A stretch of 64,000 nucleotides of DNA from Gonatopus flavifemur (GCA_018340375.1 JAFFJZ010000048.1:1674001-1738000); one strand, 5' to 3'. Shown: positions 35,968 to 47,529, numbered from the stretch's first letter. Notes: generated from the letters alone by a model not told the origin. Made by a program: numbers and translations.

Positions 35968-36361
35968 TAAGTGGATATGAGCTTACCATCAGAGCACGGT
36001 TTTTTTGCCAAATTACTCGAAACTGAATTTACGAAATGATCTGAAATTTTCAGGGATGATTCTTTGAAACTTGATCTCAGTTGCTAGAGAGCCAAAATTT
36101 TGAATTTCGCAAAAGAAATTTAAAACTCGGGCTCTTTAGCGACCAAGATAAAGTCTCAAAGAATCATCCCTGAAAATGTCAGATTATTTCGTAAATTCAG
36201 TTTCGAGTAATTTGGTCAAGACAAACCGTGATCTAGAAATCACTCTAGTAATTCTCTAGGCCTTGCGAGACCTCACCAGGCCCTTGTGAGGGACTTGTAA
36301 GGCCTTGTAATCGCCTAGAGAATGACTGGAGTGATTTCTACTAAGTTCGTATCCTCTTAAG
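35968..36361. mobile_element. TTAA-type foldback
   Basis: TTAAGTGGATATGAGC .. GTTCGTATCCTCTTAA with inner arms around 'tactcgaaactgaatttacg' and 'agggatgattctttga'. Its right TTAA is shared with the next element. Confidence 0.7.
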
Positions 36362-36578
36362 GGGATTCATTACTCCCTGCAAAAGTTACTAGATCCCAAA
36401 TTTCTCCCCCCAGTTTTCTAAAAAACGAACACATAAAATGGAAAATAATTATTAGCTGCATTTTTTTCAATAGCCTAAGAAGATGCACCTGCTCATTAAA
36501 ATTGATTCTATTCATTGATTACTGAGAAAACTGGGGCAGAGATCTAGTAACTTGGCTTGTGGTGAATCTCCTTAAGGA
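36358..36578. mobile_element. TTAA-type foldback, adjacent copy
   Basis: TTAAGGGGATTCATTACTC .. GTGAATCTCCTTAA with 'gttactagatcccaa' and 'gatctagtaac' arms. About 220 bp, abutting the previous element. Confidence 0.7.
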
Positions 36579-36837
36579 CGCCCACTCTCCTCCTTCAAAT
36601 TTTCCCAACAGATTGATATTATAAAACCCAGTGAAATTCTGCAGATTTCTGAAAATTTCTATTACCACTAAGGGTTTCTCTGTACATTCTCAACTTTTTG
36701 ATCAGAGTTGTTTTGTTAAGGAAAGGTTGCATTTTTTCGACATTTTCCTGCTTGACAAATAGTGTATTATTTATAAAAAAAAAAACGAGCAGAGGTGTTG
36801 ATTAATTAGGGCGGAATCAAGCCACCTGCGTAACGTA

Positions 36838-37115
36838 CACGGAAAGACCGGATCTATTGATATTTAGAAAAATGACTGTCAATTTAGGAAAAACGAGGGT
36901 CACTGGAAAATATTCGTAGTGAGTAGTCTACTAAAAATTCGTAGCCGATGTATTAACAATTGATAGTTTCATTGTAAAAAATACCAATGAAATTATCAAC
37001 TGTGAATATTCTGACTACGAATATTTTTCAGTGATCCTCTTTTTCCCTAAATTGACAGTCATTTTTCTAAACGTTGATAAATTCTTTCTAAATATTAATA
37101 GATCCAATCTTCCCA
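36838..37115. mobile_element. CACGGAAAGA-type MITE
   Basis: CACGGAAAGACCGGATC .. 'gatccaatcttccc', arms through 'atttagaaaaatgactgtca' and 'atattcgtag'. It is the uninterrupted relative of 43527-44495. Confidence 0.7.
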
Positions 37116-37284
37116 ATTTTTCTCATCTCTGGTATGAACACAGCATTATTAGGTCCCAATGAAAACGCAATATTCGAAAACAGCTTCAGTTCAGGTTATT
37201 TTGGCGATCGATTCTCATTGAAATTTCGATGTGTTCTCATCGGAACAAAATTCACAATTCTACATGAAAAAAAAAAAAATTCAT

Positions 37285-37345
37285 TTTTTTAGGAATCGAA
37301 CTTGGATCTGTCCCATCCACCAGTGAACTATGAGCAACCCTGAAT
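37285..37345 (-). repeat. tRNA-like (SINE) module
   Basis: On - 'ttgctcatagttcactgg' (A box like) then 'gatccaagttcgattcct' (B box like, 37308-37291), followed by an A/T homopolymer tract as in a SINE tail. Confidence 0.45.
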
Positions 37346-37671
37346 TCACCCATTGATTATGACCTGACTGTGGGTTAGAGTGTCTATTTACTCCTGGATG
37401 AGTTTGACTTCTTTCATTTTCAGCTCATCAGTTCCTCTTGAACCGCAACTTTATTGGCCGACAAAGTCTTGTCGACGATGGTCGCTAATTTTGCCACGCC
37501 ACGACTCTTTTTTGCTTTCTCTCATGGTAAAGTTGTGGTGATACCATACGAAATGACAAAAATGTTTGCATCTTGGAAGCGATTGATCTACACCTCACGA
37601 CAACGAATTTTTCAAAATTTTTCCTCGCAATTATTCCCATATATGGTATTTTAAGATCAATCATATCAATT

Positions 37672-37742
37672 CGGAGATCCGCTGATGTGATAGAGGCCTT
37701 TGTCCCTCACTTACAGGACCCGGGTTCAATACTCACTGGGGA
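37672..37742 (+). repeat. tRNA-like (SINE) module
   Basis: 'gatccgctgatgtgatag' followed by 'cccgggttcaatactc' (B box like). No canonical tRNA fold. Confidence 0.35.
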
Positions 37743-38420
37743 AACTTTCAATAATTGACTGTCACTGTGGTCCCTCTTCCACGGTGTTATTCAGATTAGA
37801 TTCATTCGAACAATATTAGTTTAGGTAAACTCCGAGAAAATGAATCTTTTTCTTCTGGGCAAAAGTTGACAGAGATAAACAGATTTGTAGAGTAATGCAG
37901 AAATATGTAGAGGAGTCCATAATATAGTGTGGAAATTCAACGAGTTTTGTACGAATGTGTGGAGTATCACGGAGATTGGAGGATTATGTGGGTTCTTGCA
38001 GAGTAATACAGCAATTCGTACAGTAATATTTGTGGAAAAAACTGAATAATGCTTTCACAAAATTCTTTTGAAAAATTCTATGACATTCTTCATGAGCATC
38101 CGAAATCTGACTGTTATGCAGAGAAAATTTACAGAATTTTGTAAAGTTTTGCAGAGGAATATGTTTATTGAGAATTTAGAGAGAAAAAGGACACTTTTCT
38201 TCGCTGCTTTCGCTTCTTTGAATGAATCAGGGTGAAACTATCAAACCTACGTATAAAAATTTCATAAGGATCGGATAATAACAGCGAAAGATTTCCGCAT
38301 AATAGCGGTATTTACGAGATTTCCAAATTTAGTTACGAAACTTGATGCTTACCCATTTCTCCCCTCCATTCCGATTTGCTTAGTGTTGCCGCGATCCGAG
38401 CTAATCCGAGTTTTGAGCAC
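37743..38420. other. Unassigned sequence
   Basis: Degenerate short repeats of 'tgcagagtaatgcag' type at about 37880-38160. No gene. Confidence 0.3.
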
Positions 38421-39328
38421 ACTGAAAAAAAAGCTTTGGTAATGGTAACAAAAGTATTTTGTTGTTTGATTTCTCATGACCATACTGTATAATTTGGTCA
38501 AGGGAACCAAAAGGATAAATCATTTTGTACCTAGAACTACTGATTTCGATTGTTTGGTTAAGATCAAGTATATTTCTTGGTTACCCACATCCTTTGAAAA
38601 AAACATATTACTTGGTTGTTTTCACAAAACTTACGCGGTTTTGTTCCACAAACAAAATAATTTTGTCACTTCATAATTACTTCATCTTTGTAGTGAAAAT
38701 ATTTTTTTGCATTTCTGAAACGTAAATTCACATGAAAAGTTTTGCGTCGTTAATAAAATAATACATTCCTGCATCGAAGAATACTTTGCTTTATTACAAT
38801 CATATAAACTCGTGCACAGAGATGCATTGTTGATTGAATCTTACAAGGAGATGTCGCAAGAGCCCGGAGCTACTTTTCAATGAAAGTCATGTGTACGTGT
38901 ACCATAGATATTCGCGATGAAAATCATCCTCACTTCAATCCTAACACGGCTTAGTATTTGAAGTTCGAGTTTGAAACATGAACACAACTACATATATGCA
39001 AAGAAGCTCCCCCTATCCAAGTGATCGGCAGTGGCTTGAGTGATAGAGCCTCCGCCTCCAGTTCCGAAGACCTGTGTTCAAGTCTACTGGTGGTGATTTT
39101 TTTTTTTCAATCTGACCCATGATTTTCTCATCAGGACAAAATATTTTCAGTCTGCAGACGATATGATTTGGTTTCCCAACAAAATGTATTTACCTAGAAA
39201 CCGAAGGTGTGCAACAAAGAAATAATATGTTTCTCAACAAAACGTTTGGTCGATCACATTTCAACAAAATTCTCTTGTTGAAACAACAAAAGTTTCGTTG
39301 TTTTAACAAAACATTTTTTTCGGTGCAT
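38421..39328. mobile_element. Probable CACTGAAAAAAA MITE hosting a SINE
   Basis: Left CACTGAAAAAAAAGC, right 'catttttttcggtg'. Both ends are followed inward by 'aacaaaag..ttgttgtt' motifs. A tRNA-like module at 39018-39100 sits inside. Pairing of the two ends is inferred. Confidence 0.45.
39018..39100 (+). repeat. tRNA-like (SINE) module, copy 1
   Basis: 'tggcttgagtgatagagcc' (39032-) and 'gtgttcaagtctactgg' (39074-). A near copy is at 42478-42550, with similar upstream sequence ('caaagaag..cc', 'aagtgatcgg'). Confidence 0.55.
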
Positions 39329-40467
39329 AAGCTCGGCTTGGCTCTTGTGTTGTACAGTGAGGATCGGCTTGGAAATCGGATCGATAGCTCCACTGCTCGG
39401 ATTGGAGCTCGGATTGGCTCGAAGATCGTCGAGCTAGATTGACGATCTTACGATCTCCATCTAAAATAAACGCTAATAAAACATTTTTAAATTCAAAAGC
39501 TCTTTGGAATGGATCATATTTCTGAAACTCTTGAAGCTGGAGTATAAATCAACGCTTTCTCGAAATTTTCATGACTAATTGAATCAAATTTTACAAATGT
39601 GTTAATTATAATAACTCAATAAATAGGTGGGTAAATACATCATTGAATGTATCTTCAGAAGATTGGTGATGAAGAAAAATCAACTTTATAATAGAAAAAT
39701 ATCTTGTTAAATATATTTTTATAAAATTCCTGACTTTGCTACTAATTGAACACAATATTGTTTCATAAACCGTGGCAAATATGAAAAAAAAGTACACTCT
39801 GACTCATTTCATGATAATCTCAATATTGTTTCATGCGTAAAATCAAGTAGTTTTTCATCACATGTTTTTTCTGTTTCTTCGTCTGAAGGGAAATTTCCTC
39901 AATGAGGAAAATTCGATTTACTTGAAATTTATATCGTATACACTTCCACACCTATGATAGAATGCTTGCCCATACTAAATTGGTCTTTTGAATAAATAAT
40001 TTATTAATCACAAATCTTTGATTTTTGTATTCAGTTCAATATTAAATTTTTACAAATCAATATTTTATGGAGAGAGGGTATATTTTTCCAGTATAGAGGT
40101 ATTGAGGAATGCAACAGGAAGTATTGAGTTTCTGTGAAATATCTGTGCTTAATATACTAACTTCACACTCACCAGACAGGTAGACAACGAAACGGATTGT
40201 CTTTATCAGAACTGAATGAAATCGGAAACTGTTCAACTCCCCATGGAATTATATAGATATTCTATCAAACATCAACTCATTTCGATTAGTTACTCATCCA
40301 TATAGAATTCTCACTCCCTTTCCGTTAATATTTTCAATAATAGGAACTTTTCTGAATTATGAATTAATTCTAAATATTCACATTTTTGAAATGCATCGAA
40401 TCCTATAAAAATCTAAAGCTGTTCCTTTTCTCCAAATGAAAATTTTCCACCACGTTTACCTGATACA
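39329..40467. other. Unassigned sequence
   Basis: 'gctcggattggagctcggat' repeats near 39396 may be part of a foldback beginning at 38382 ('tagtgttgccgcgatccgag'). Nothing else recognised. Confidence 0.3.
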
Positions 40468-40702
40468 CACGCAGAAAACAGATGTGTTGAAAAGTCCCAT
40501 AATTTATTGAGAATCAGCGCCAATCTGTGACAGATAGAGTTTTGACTTGAATTTACTTTTAAAAACTCCCATAATTCGATGTATTTCTACAAGAAATTAT
40601 GGTACTTTTGAAGCTATGTTCAGGTAAATAATTTCATTCATCACAGACTGGCGATGATCCTCAATACATTATGGGACTATGAAAAATATATTTTTCTGCG
40701 TG
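40468..40702. mobile_element. CACGCAGAAAA MITE, CA target site
   Basis: CACGCAGAAAACAG .. TTTTTCTGCGTG with CA at both edges. The core 'cccataatttat' and 'attatggtacttttga' is shared with 21470-21736. Confidence 0.7.
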
Positions 40703-41275
40703 CAGAGAATCCCGTGAACCAAGTTCTCGTTGAAGAAGTGGAAGGGGAAACACTGAAATAATAAACCAAAGAATGAAACTGACCTACTTCTTTTTTCATA
40801 CATTTGTTTATTTTTTATTGTTATTTTTAATTCAACAACAGTGAATTACACGCGCAAGGCTTCTTCGAAGGAACGAACAGAAATTGAAACTGAGTGATAT
40901 TGAACAAACGTTTTCGAGTATCCAATGGATACGTAATGAATGGATATTCGTAACGTTTAGCCAAAGTATTGTTTTATAAAATTGCGTGGTCAATAAAATC
41001 AGAAACGTAATCGTCCCTGAACCACCATTCGTATACCAATTGTGTGTGTTTCATTGGTCGAATGTTTAAGCGATTCTCCCTGTTCTATTCGATGACAATT
41101 CCTATGTCATATTCAGAATATCAGGGTCGGATTGAACTCTGTTGAATTTGGTTATGTTTTGATTATTTGTGAACACTAATATGTTGGATTCCATGACTTA
41201 ATTGTGTTCATTACTTCTTTTCTTCCAGATAACGATCGATCGTTCGTGTCAATCATAATTTGAACTTTTTTCGTT
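40703..41275. other. Unassigned sequence
   Basis: No gene or element recognised. Confidence 0.3.
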
Positions 41276-41594
41276 ATGGATCATGGAGTCCTTCAAGGAA
41301 TGGGCAAAATTTTGCTACGTACTTTCTGATCAACTGAGCAATAAATGCAAATTTTGAGTTCGCAGTGATGAAGTACATTGCTAAAGTTGAGCTTTGAATA
41401 TGAAATTGGAACTAAAAATGATTCTTAAGAATTATGCAAATGATTATAAGCATATTAACCTACAAATATCAATAATTTTTATAATTTATTTTCACATGTT
41501 TAGGAATATGTTTTGAGCTTTGGGTTTGGATTTAAAGCCAAATCCTAGCAGTGCAGTTTATTGCTATATATTTATAATTTGTAATCATTGCTTA

Positions 41595-42106
41595 CACTGA
41601 GAGAAAAGTCCATTGTAAATTGTACTATTTTGATCAGTAAAACTTATATTAGTTACATTAACTATATTCGCATTAGTATATTCGCATGATAATATAGCGA
41701 AAGTAACTAATTGAAAATCGTTGAAGATACTACAAAAATTTGTGACGAAAATATAGCGGTTGGAACTTATTTCTTAGTAAAACTTTTCAGTATCCTTGAA
41801 TAGTAAAATTAACTCCGAAAACCTATTCCTATTTACAGTTCAGATTAGTTCACTGAGAGAAAAGTCCACTGTAAATTGTACTATTTTGATCAGTAAAACG
41901 GATATTAGGTACAGTCACCGATGCATTAGTATATTTGCATGATCACAAAGTGAAAGTAATTAATTCAAAATCGTTGGAGATACTACAAAAATTTGTGAAG
42001 AAAATAAAGGTAGTTGGAACTTATTTCTTAGTAAAACTTTCTACTATCCTTGAATAGTAAAATCAACTCCAAGAACCTATTCCTATTTACAGTTCAAATT
42101 ACTTAT
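41595..42106. repeat. 256-bp tandem duplication
   Basis: The element's first 256 bp are repeated directly from 41851; both start CACTGAGAGAAAAGTCCA and end 'cctatttacagttca'. Identity is about 90 percent by eye. The duplicated unit starts exactly at the transposon terminus. Confidence 0.85.
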
Positions 42107-42477
42107 TTTTGATTATCACATAAAAATTCGCTTAGTCAACATGACTGCCTTCCAAAGTATAAGATTTGGCATAATATCTACCATCTATTTATAGGTTAAT
42201 CTACGAATGTTTATAGTAAGCTTTACAATTTCGATTAGTAAAAAATATATTGAGCAGAACAACTAACTTTATATTAGTAAACTTGAGTAAGTTGATACAG
42301 AAAGTTCAATTACGTAGGAAAAATCCGAGACTATTGAAATTATTGATGGAATCAAGCTATACGTGTATCTTAGGCAGCTGTGCTTTGGCTCTTATCCTAG
42401 TGTGGCTCAGTTTTCGAGATATTCAAGTTTGAAGAATGAACGCGAGTTGATATACCCAAAGAAGATCCATCTACTCA

Positions 42478-42550
42478 AGCGACCGGGGGTGGCTTGAGTG
42501 ATAGAATCTCGGCGTTCAGCCCCAACGTCCTGTGTTCAATCCTCGTGGAA
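42478..42550 (+). repeat. tRNA-like (SINE) module, copy 2
   Basis: 'tggcttgagtgatagaatc' at 42490 and 'gtgttcaatcctcgtgg' at 42532. Sister of 39018-39100. Confidence 0.55.
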
Positions 42551-43039
42551 GCGATTCTTTTTTCCCATTCATCCTGATATGTTTTTCAACTACACTGAAT
42601 AGTAAAAAAATAGGTAATCAGACTAATGCTTAATAGCAAGGATCTTTTGTGCTCTTACTATTCGTAGTATGGAAGCATTAGTTGATTTTACTACCAAAAA
42701 ATAGTAAAAAATGTTCCCTTTTCCGATGGGTAAGATTAAATAGTTCATTTTACAATCAATACTTGGTGGAGAAATATGGTATTTTTCACGAACATTCATG
42801 ATCTATTGAACTAACAACTTCTACTATTTTTTATAGTTGAGTCCTTTCACAACTCAGAAAAATAGTAAAAAAATAGTAAAGTCCACTATTTTCTTCTGTC
42901 AGTGTAGTTATTTAAAAACTACGTAGCAAAATTTTGTCCGTTCACTAATGCTCCATGGCCCTTAAAACAAAGAGAAAAGTCAGAAAAGTCGCAAGAATTT
43001 TCAATTGCATGAACGACGTTCGGTTTGATAAAATTGTCT

Positions 43040-43209
43040 AATATTACAGTCTGACCTGCCAATAGGATTGCTGAATGGCAAGCGTTTGTTAAAAGAGCAA
43101 GATTTTTGCTGTAATAACAAATTTTTTGCTAATTCAGCAACAAGTTTTGCCATATCAGCAAAGCGAATTTTCAAGGTTTGCTGCTTCAGCAACTTTTTTT
43201 CTCTGAGTG
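43040..43209. mobile_element. Partial MITE with GCTG core
   Basis: The right end 'tttttttctctgagtg' and spaced 'tttgctg' / 'cagcaa' motifs match the family of 34383-34620. The left end is not preserved. Confidence 0.5.
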
Positions 43210-43526
43210 CATATTATTTTCTACATTCGAGGGAAAAAATGGGCAGAAGGGCATGGAAATTTTCCATAGGGAAACTTTCCTAAGGATTCAGACAAATAAT
43301 TGAAATTATCTTCGTTCTGTTGAATGTTATTTTGGCTCACAACGCATTCAAATGCAGGTGGAGTATTCTCAAGGGAATCGAATTCTCCCATTGAAGGTGA
43401 AGCTTCAGGGAAATGGATTCTTCAACGTTTTCTTCTAAATACATGAAATAAAACAGTATACAATTCATATTTATAAAAACCCTTGGAATAATATGTACAT
43501 CAACGATGCATTGCACAAAGAAAATA
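43210..43526. other. Unassigned sequence
   Basis: No gene recognised. Confidence 0.3.
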
Positions 43527-43672
43527 CACGGAAAGAAAAAAGTTATCAATACTTGAATAACATTCATTAACATTTAGAAAAATGACTGTCAGTTTAGGGG
43601 AAAAAAGCACCGCTGAAAAATCTTTGCAGTAAGGTTATCAAAAGTTCATAGTGAAAATACTAACCGTTGATG

Positions 43673-43936
43673 CACTGAAAAAAATGACGTGTGGATTTTG
43701 CATTGATTGTTGTTATTTTGACATAACTGCTGAAGTGCATGCAATTGGAGTAAAATTCACATTGGGACCAATGTTATCTGTACATTGCTACTAAAGTAAA
43801 CGACAGGCGTGTTGCCATGATAACCATGATAACAATGTAAATCCAACAGGATTCTGGAGTAAATTCTACATGAAATCCACACCGTAATTATAACCTCACT
43901 TTTCATGTAATTCTTACGTGGTCATTTTTTTCCGTG
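43673..43936. mobile_element. CACTGAAAAAAATGACG MITE, TG target site
   Basis: CACTGAAAAAAATGACG .. GTCATTTTTTTCCGTG with TG on both sides. The left 100 bp recur almost unchanged at 44713-44813. Confidence 0.8.
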
Positions 43937-44061
43937 TGGTTTTATCGTTGTTGTTTATAGTGAATTTATCAACTTTTGATGAATTTACCACGAAAATTCT
44001 TCAGTGATACTCTTTTTCCTTAAATTGTCAGTCATTTTTCTAAATAATCATGACCTCTGTC

Positions 44062-44455
44062 CCCAGATAACATCAGAAGCCTTCTGAACGTTTTAGCAAC
44101 ATAACCTAAGTTCTGCGCGGCTTGATGTCCGGGGAGTAGGTTTTGATATGTTCAGAAAACCTCCATTTTTAGTGCACTCGAATACGCTCCCGGTACGTTC
44201 TTTTCATCTCACACGGAACGTCCTTAGTATGTTTTTCAAACGTACTTTCATGGAAACTAACCTTTACAAACATATGTGTAGTATCGCAGAACGTCATTGA
44301 CACCTTTATTGAACACATCCCCGAAACGTCGCTTGATGAAGATAAATAGAACATTACGGAACATTTGTATGTCCCTGGGACGTACATGCGACGTTCTTAG
44401 AACGTTCTGGGATCTCATTTGAACGTTCTCTGCGTGAGCAAGTACGTTTTGTGAA
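44062..44455. mobile_element. MITE with GAACGTTC repeats
   Basis: Opens 'cccagataacatcagaag', with spaced 'gaacgttc' and 'aacgtcg' motifs to about 44430. Opening related to 12359. Right boundary uncertain. Confidence 0.45.
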
Positions 44456-44508
44456 TGTTTAGAAAACCTCCCGATTCTATTCGGGTCTTTCCGTGTATCT
44501 ACTTACTA

Positions 44509-44957
44509 CACTGAGAAAATTGAACTGTAACCATTACCATGCGAAAATTGTAGTTGAATGACAGAATCTCTCAGTTGATGATAGCGACTACGTTATTTGG
44601 TATCCATCTTCATGTAAATGGTAACCATTCCCATGTGCATGAACATTGCTACGATTCTCCATAGTATCCGAAACCAACATCGCGAAGCTGTCTTCCAATT
44701 ACTATTTGCACATGCACGGAAAAAAATGACGTGTGGATTTTGCATTGATTGTTGTTATTTTGACATAACTGCTGAAGTGCATGCAATTTGAGTAAAATTC
44801 ACATTGGGACCAGTGATGCCAGAAAATTCAAGAATCGCCAACTTTTACCCCCTCCATACCCACCACACAATCAAATTTCTTTTGTCGGGAGCTTTATCGT
44901 TCGTGTGAGATTTCTATATAGATGGGGCTTGATCATTGCATTTCACTTCTCTCAGTG
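44509..44957. mobile_element. CACTGAGAAAATTG MITE carrying a truncated MITE
   Basis: TA, CACTGAGAAAATTGAACTG .. CACTTCTCTCAGTG, TA. Inside, 44713-44813 is the left part of the 43673 element, cut off at 'gggaccagtgatg'. Confidence 0.65.
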
Positions 44958-45621
44958 TACTAGCGCGCGCCTGATGGAGGTACTCGAATTCTAGGAAAAA
45001 CTCTTCCCCTTGGAGGCTTTCGCATTCTTATCGAGAGGTCGGACTGCATTCATACGATTCTATCGTTTGTTCATTGATTCTTCAAATCAATTTATATCCT
45101 TAAATATACAAATATTCATTCATCTTTCACAGCATATACAAACCGCATATCCATACCAATGAAATGTCTGCTTATAAATAGAAATAAAAGCATTCAAGTA
45201 TTCGAATTGTAGATTTATATTACTTATACCCTGTCAAATTTGTTCCATTCGCGTGAGTGAAAGTACTCGAAATGTCTATATCAATCATTTAACTATACGT
45301 TATTCCTGTATCAATGGACAATTTGAAGTTTGGAAAAAAGTTTTGTAATTATTCGAAAAATGATTTCGATCGATGATCCTGCCCTGCTGCAAGACATAAA
45401 CGTACTCTATAGTCACGTAAACGATTGCGTAAAAGTATCGATTCAATTGAATTTTCTCTTTTTTTTCTTTTTTGTTTCTTTTCCACGCAAGTGCAGTCGA
45501 TATACATGTACACGCTATTCTATTCATCCCGGTTCACCGACGAATCGATCGAATGAATTGATCGTTCAACAACGATTTGATCCAGCAAAATACTGAAATG
45601 ATTTTTTCCTTTGTTCCTCAG
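44958..45621 (+). other. Upstream of the first mrj coding exon
   Basis: Free of inverted repeats. It ends in a pyrimidine tract and acceptor (ttgttcctcag, AG 45620-45621). It is intronic if mrj has a distant leader exon; otherwise it could include a local promoter. Confidence 0.4.
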
Positions 45622-45671
45622 GTGGTTGCCTGAGATCTGCAAACAGGAGCAAACGGAATACTACATCAGCA
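45622..45671 (+). other. mrj: mrj 5' untranslated sequence of the first coding exon
   Basis: 50 nt between the acceptor and the ATG at 45672, with the stop-containing 'gcctgagatctg' upstream. The acceptor implies at least one leader exon further 5'. Confidence 0.6.
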
Positions 45672-45736
45672 ATGGTCGATTATTACAAAATTCTCGAGAT
45701 CTCGCGAACAGCGAGTAACAACGATGTTAAGAAAGC
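45672..45736 (+). CDS. mrj: mrj (DnaJ homolog, DNAJB6 type), first coding exon
   Basis: Encodes residues 1-21 plus two bases: MVDYYKILEISRTASNNDVK and K. This is helix I and the start of helix II of a J domain. MVDYY at the start is typical of the DNAJB2/B6 group. These are Hsp70/Hsc70 co-chaperones that stimulate ATP hydrolysis and suppress protein aggregation in cytosol and nucleus. The ATG context is 'agcaATGG'. The donor is AAAGC|GTAAGT at 45737. The 2316-nt intron that follows holds a hAT-type MITE and a long foldback. Confidence 0.92.
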
Positions 45737-45878
45737 GTAAGTATTAGAATGAAAACATTTTTTTCTGCGCGACACCTTCATTGGAAAAGAATTGAGAATA
45801 TTTTCTTCCGTATGTAGTGAAAAATGCACGATTGAAATTGCATGAATAGGGTGAAGAATTCAAGTTCATATTTAAAAT

Positions 45879-46252
45879 TAGTGTTGCCGCGATATTATCG
45901 TCGATAATTGAGGAATAATCGATTATCTCAATTCTTACACGTTCCTATGGAATGTATAATCCACGAATCTTCGATTATGCTCATGATGAAACGGAATAAT
46001 GAATGATCCCAGACTTGTACACAAAATAAACCAAGATATGCTTCCATTTATCGTTACGATATATCGATAATTATCGTTACGATAGTGTAAGAATATTTTG
46101 ATTTATTTTGTTTAAAAGACCAAGATGATCCATTATCCCGTTTCATTTCGTGCACAGTCGAAGATCTATGCGTTAAAAGTTCCATGAAAACCTGTCAAAA
46201 TCAAGATAATCGATTATTTCTGAATTTCGACGATAATATCGCGGCAACACTA
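45879..46252. mobile_element. hAT-type MITE, 8-bp target duplication, in mrj intron
   Basis: TAGTGTTGCCGCGATATTAT .. ATAATATCGCGGCAACACTA, 374 bp, flanked on both sides by TTTAAAAT (45871-45878, 46253-46260). Arms continue through 'cgtcgataatt' and 'ataatcgattat'. 8-bp duplications and the TAGTGTTGCC start fit hAT. Confidence 0.88.
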
Positions 46253-46260
46253 TTTAAAAT

Positions 46261-46807
46261 CGTTAGAAAGAAATGAAAGAAGAAAGATTAAATGAAAAAT
46301 GATTTGGTAGGTTGGGTAAGTGCTTTTGGCTCGTATCCAGCGCTCCCTTTGATCTATATTACCGAATTGTGGAGGACAAGCATGTTTTATACTTATCTCG
46401 CGCACCTTTACGAATTCGTACACCTTCAAATTCAAAGCTGTCTTCTCTCTTCGTCAACGTAAATCGCGATTCGCTTATATAATTATCTTTGATTACAATG
46501 AATACTCGTCGATGGATGTACCATTCATTTCTTTGAACGTTTAATTCATATATCGAATGTTTCTTCTGACATTTTCAAATGTCTTCTAAATTTGAATTCA
46601 GCGCATTAATGATTCAAACGGGAAATATTTATTGGCACTCGTATCTTCCTGTATATTTTTTCACAAATTGTCAATTCAATAGTTCATTCAGTAACGTCAG
46701 GAAATAACGCGGTACTTGATGAAACAAATTATTATAAATTATAGGGGGGATTAGGTTCATTATTTTTACGTGGGGTTTGCATACTCGGGTGATATTTTTT
46801 CTTTCTT
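46261..46807 (+). other. mrj intron, no element seen
   Basis: Repeat-free intronic sequence. The 61-codon - strand frame at 46250-46435 shows no motif. Confidence 0.4.
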
Positions 46808-47529
46808 TGCTCTACCTGAAAATTTGATATTTTTTAGGGGATAAAAAATATTCCCGTAGGAAAAAAATGCTAAGTGAATTGGAGGTTTAGCTCATTCAAA
46901 AATTCGATTCCCCATTTGAATAACAAAGGGAACTGTTTAACTTGGTTTTACGGTGTTGAAAAAATTGTTTTCGAGTAAATGAGTATCATGAGCTTGTAGG
47001 GCATAAAATTTGCTACAAAAAAGTTCCTATGAGATAGAGCTGTACGACTACTAGTTTTGGAGTTACAGAGCTTGAAGGGTGAACTTGAATAAAAATCGGC
47101 CTTAAATTCCCTATAATCTTGTATTTATTGAAATTCACATTCAATCATTGTATTTGAATAAATAGTTCCTAAGATTATGAATTTTCAAGCCTCATAAAGT
47201 GTATTATAAGTTAATTCCACATGTAAGATCAATAAATAAAAAATTATAAGAGCTTTGATGTTGATTTCATTAAAGTTCACTCCCAAAACTATTGGTCGTA
47301 CAGCTCTATTCCATGGAAACATTTTTGTAGTAAATTTTATGCCCTACAAGCCTATTATATTCATTTTTTCGAAACAATTCTTTCAATATCGAAAAACTCA
47401 GTTGAAACCAAAGTTAATGAGTTTCCTGTGTTATTTGTGACTAAACCTCTTATTTACTTGGAATTTTTTTTCCAAAGGGAATATATTTTGTCCTCCAGAA
47501 AATATCAAATTCTCAAGTAAAATAGAGGG
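46808..47529. mobile_element. 720-bp foldback with about 250-bp arms, in mrj intron
   Basis: 'tgaaaatttgatatttttta' at about 46815 pairs with 'aaaatatcaaattctcaa' at about 47502. 'tagggcataaaatttgctac' pairs with 'gtagtaaattttatgcccta'. 'gatagagctgtacgac' pairs with 'gtcgtacagctctatt'. The arms are diverged. Confidence 0.7.

Larger units (their letters stand above)
41595..42904. mobile_element. 1310-bp CACTGAGAG element, TA target site
   Basis: CACTGAGAGAAAAGTCCA .. TTCTTCTGTCAGTG with TA at 41593-41594 and 42905-42906. 'tactattttg' and 'atagtaaaa' motifs recur throughout. It contains a 256-bp tandem duplication and a SINE module. Confidence 0.8.
41276..42962. mobile_element. GGCCATGGAG-family MITE split by a 1.3-kb element
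   Basis: The left half 41276-41594 ('atggatcatggagtcc', 'aaaattttgctacgtacttt') and right half 42905-42962 ('ctacgtagcaaaattttgtc', 'ctccatggccctta') rejoin into the same structure as 25503-25890. Confidence 0.8.
43527..44495. mobile_element. CACGGAAAGA MITE containing two other MITEs
   Basis: TA, CACGGAAAGAAAAAAG .. GGTCTTTCCGTG, TA (44496-44497). Inner arms 'tttagaaaaatgactgtca' match 36838-37115. It is interrupted at 43673-43936 and from 44062. Confidence 0.75.

Noticed and set aside
32521..42550. tRNA genes
   Set aside because: A and B box-like words are present, but no acceptor stem or full cloverleaf closes, and several are dispersed copies with shared flanks.
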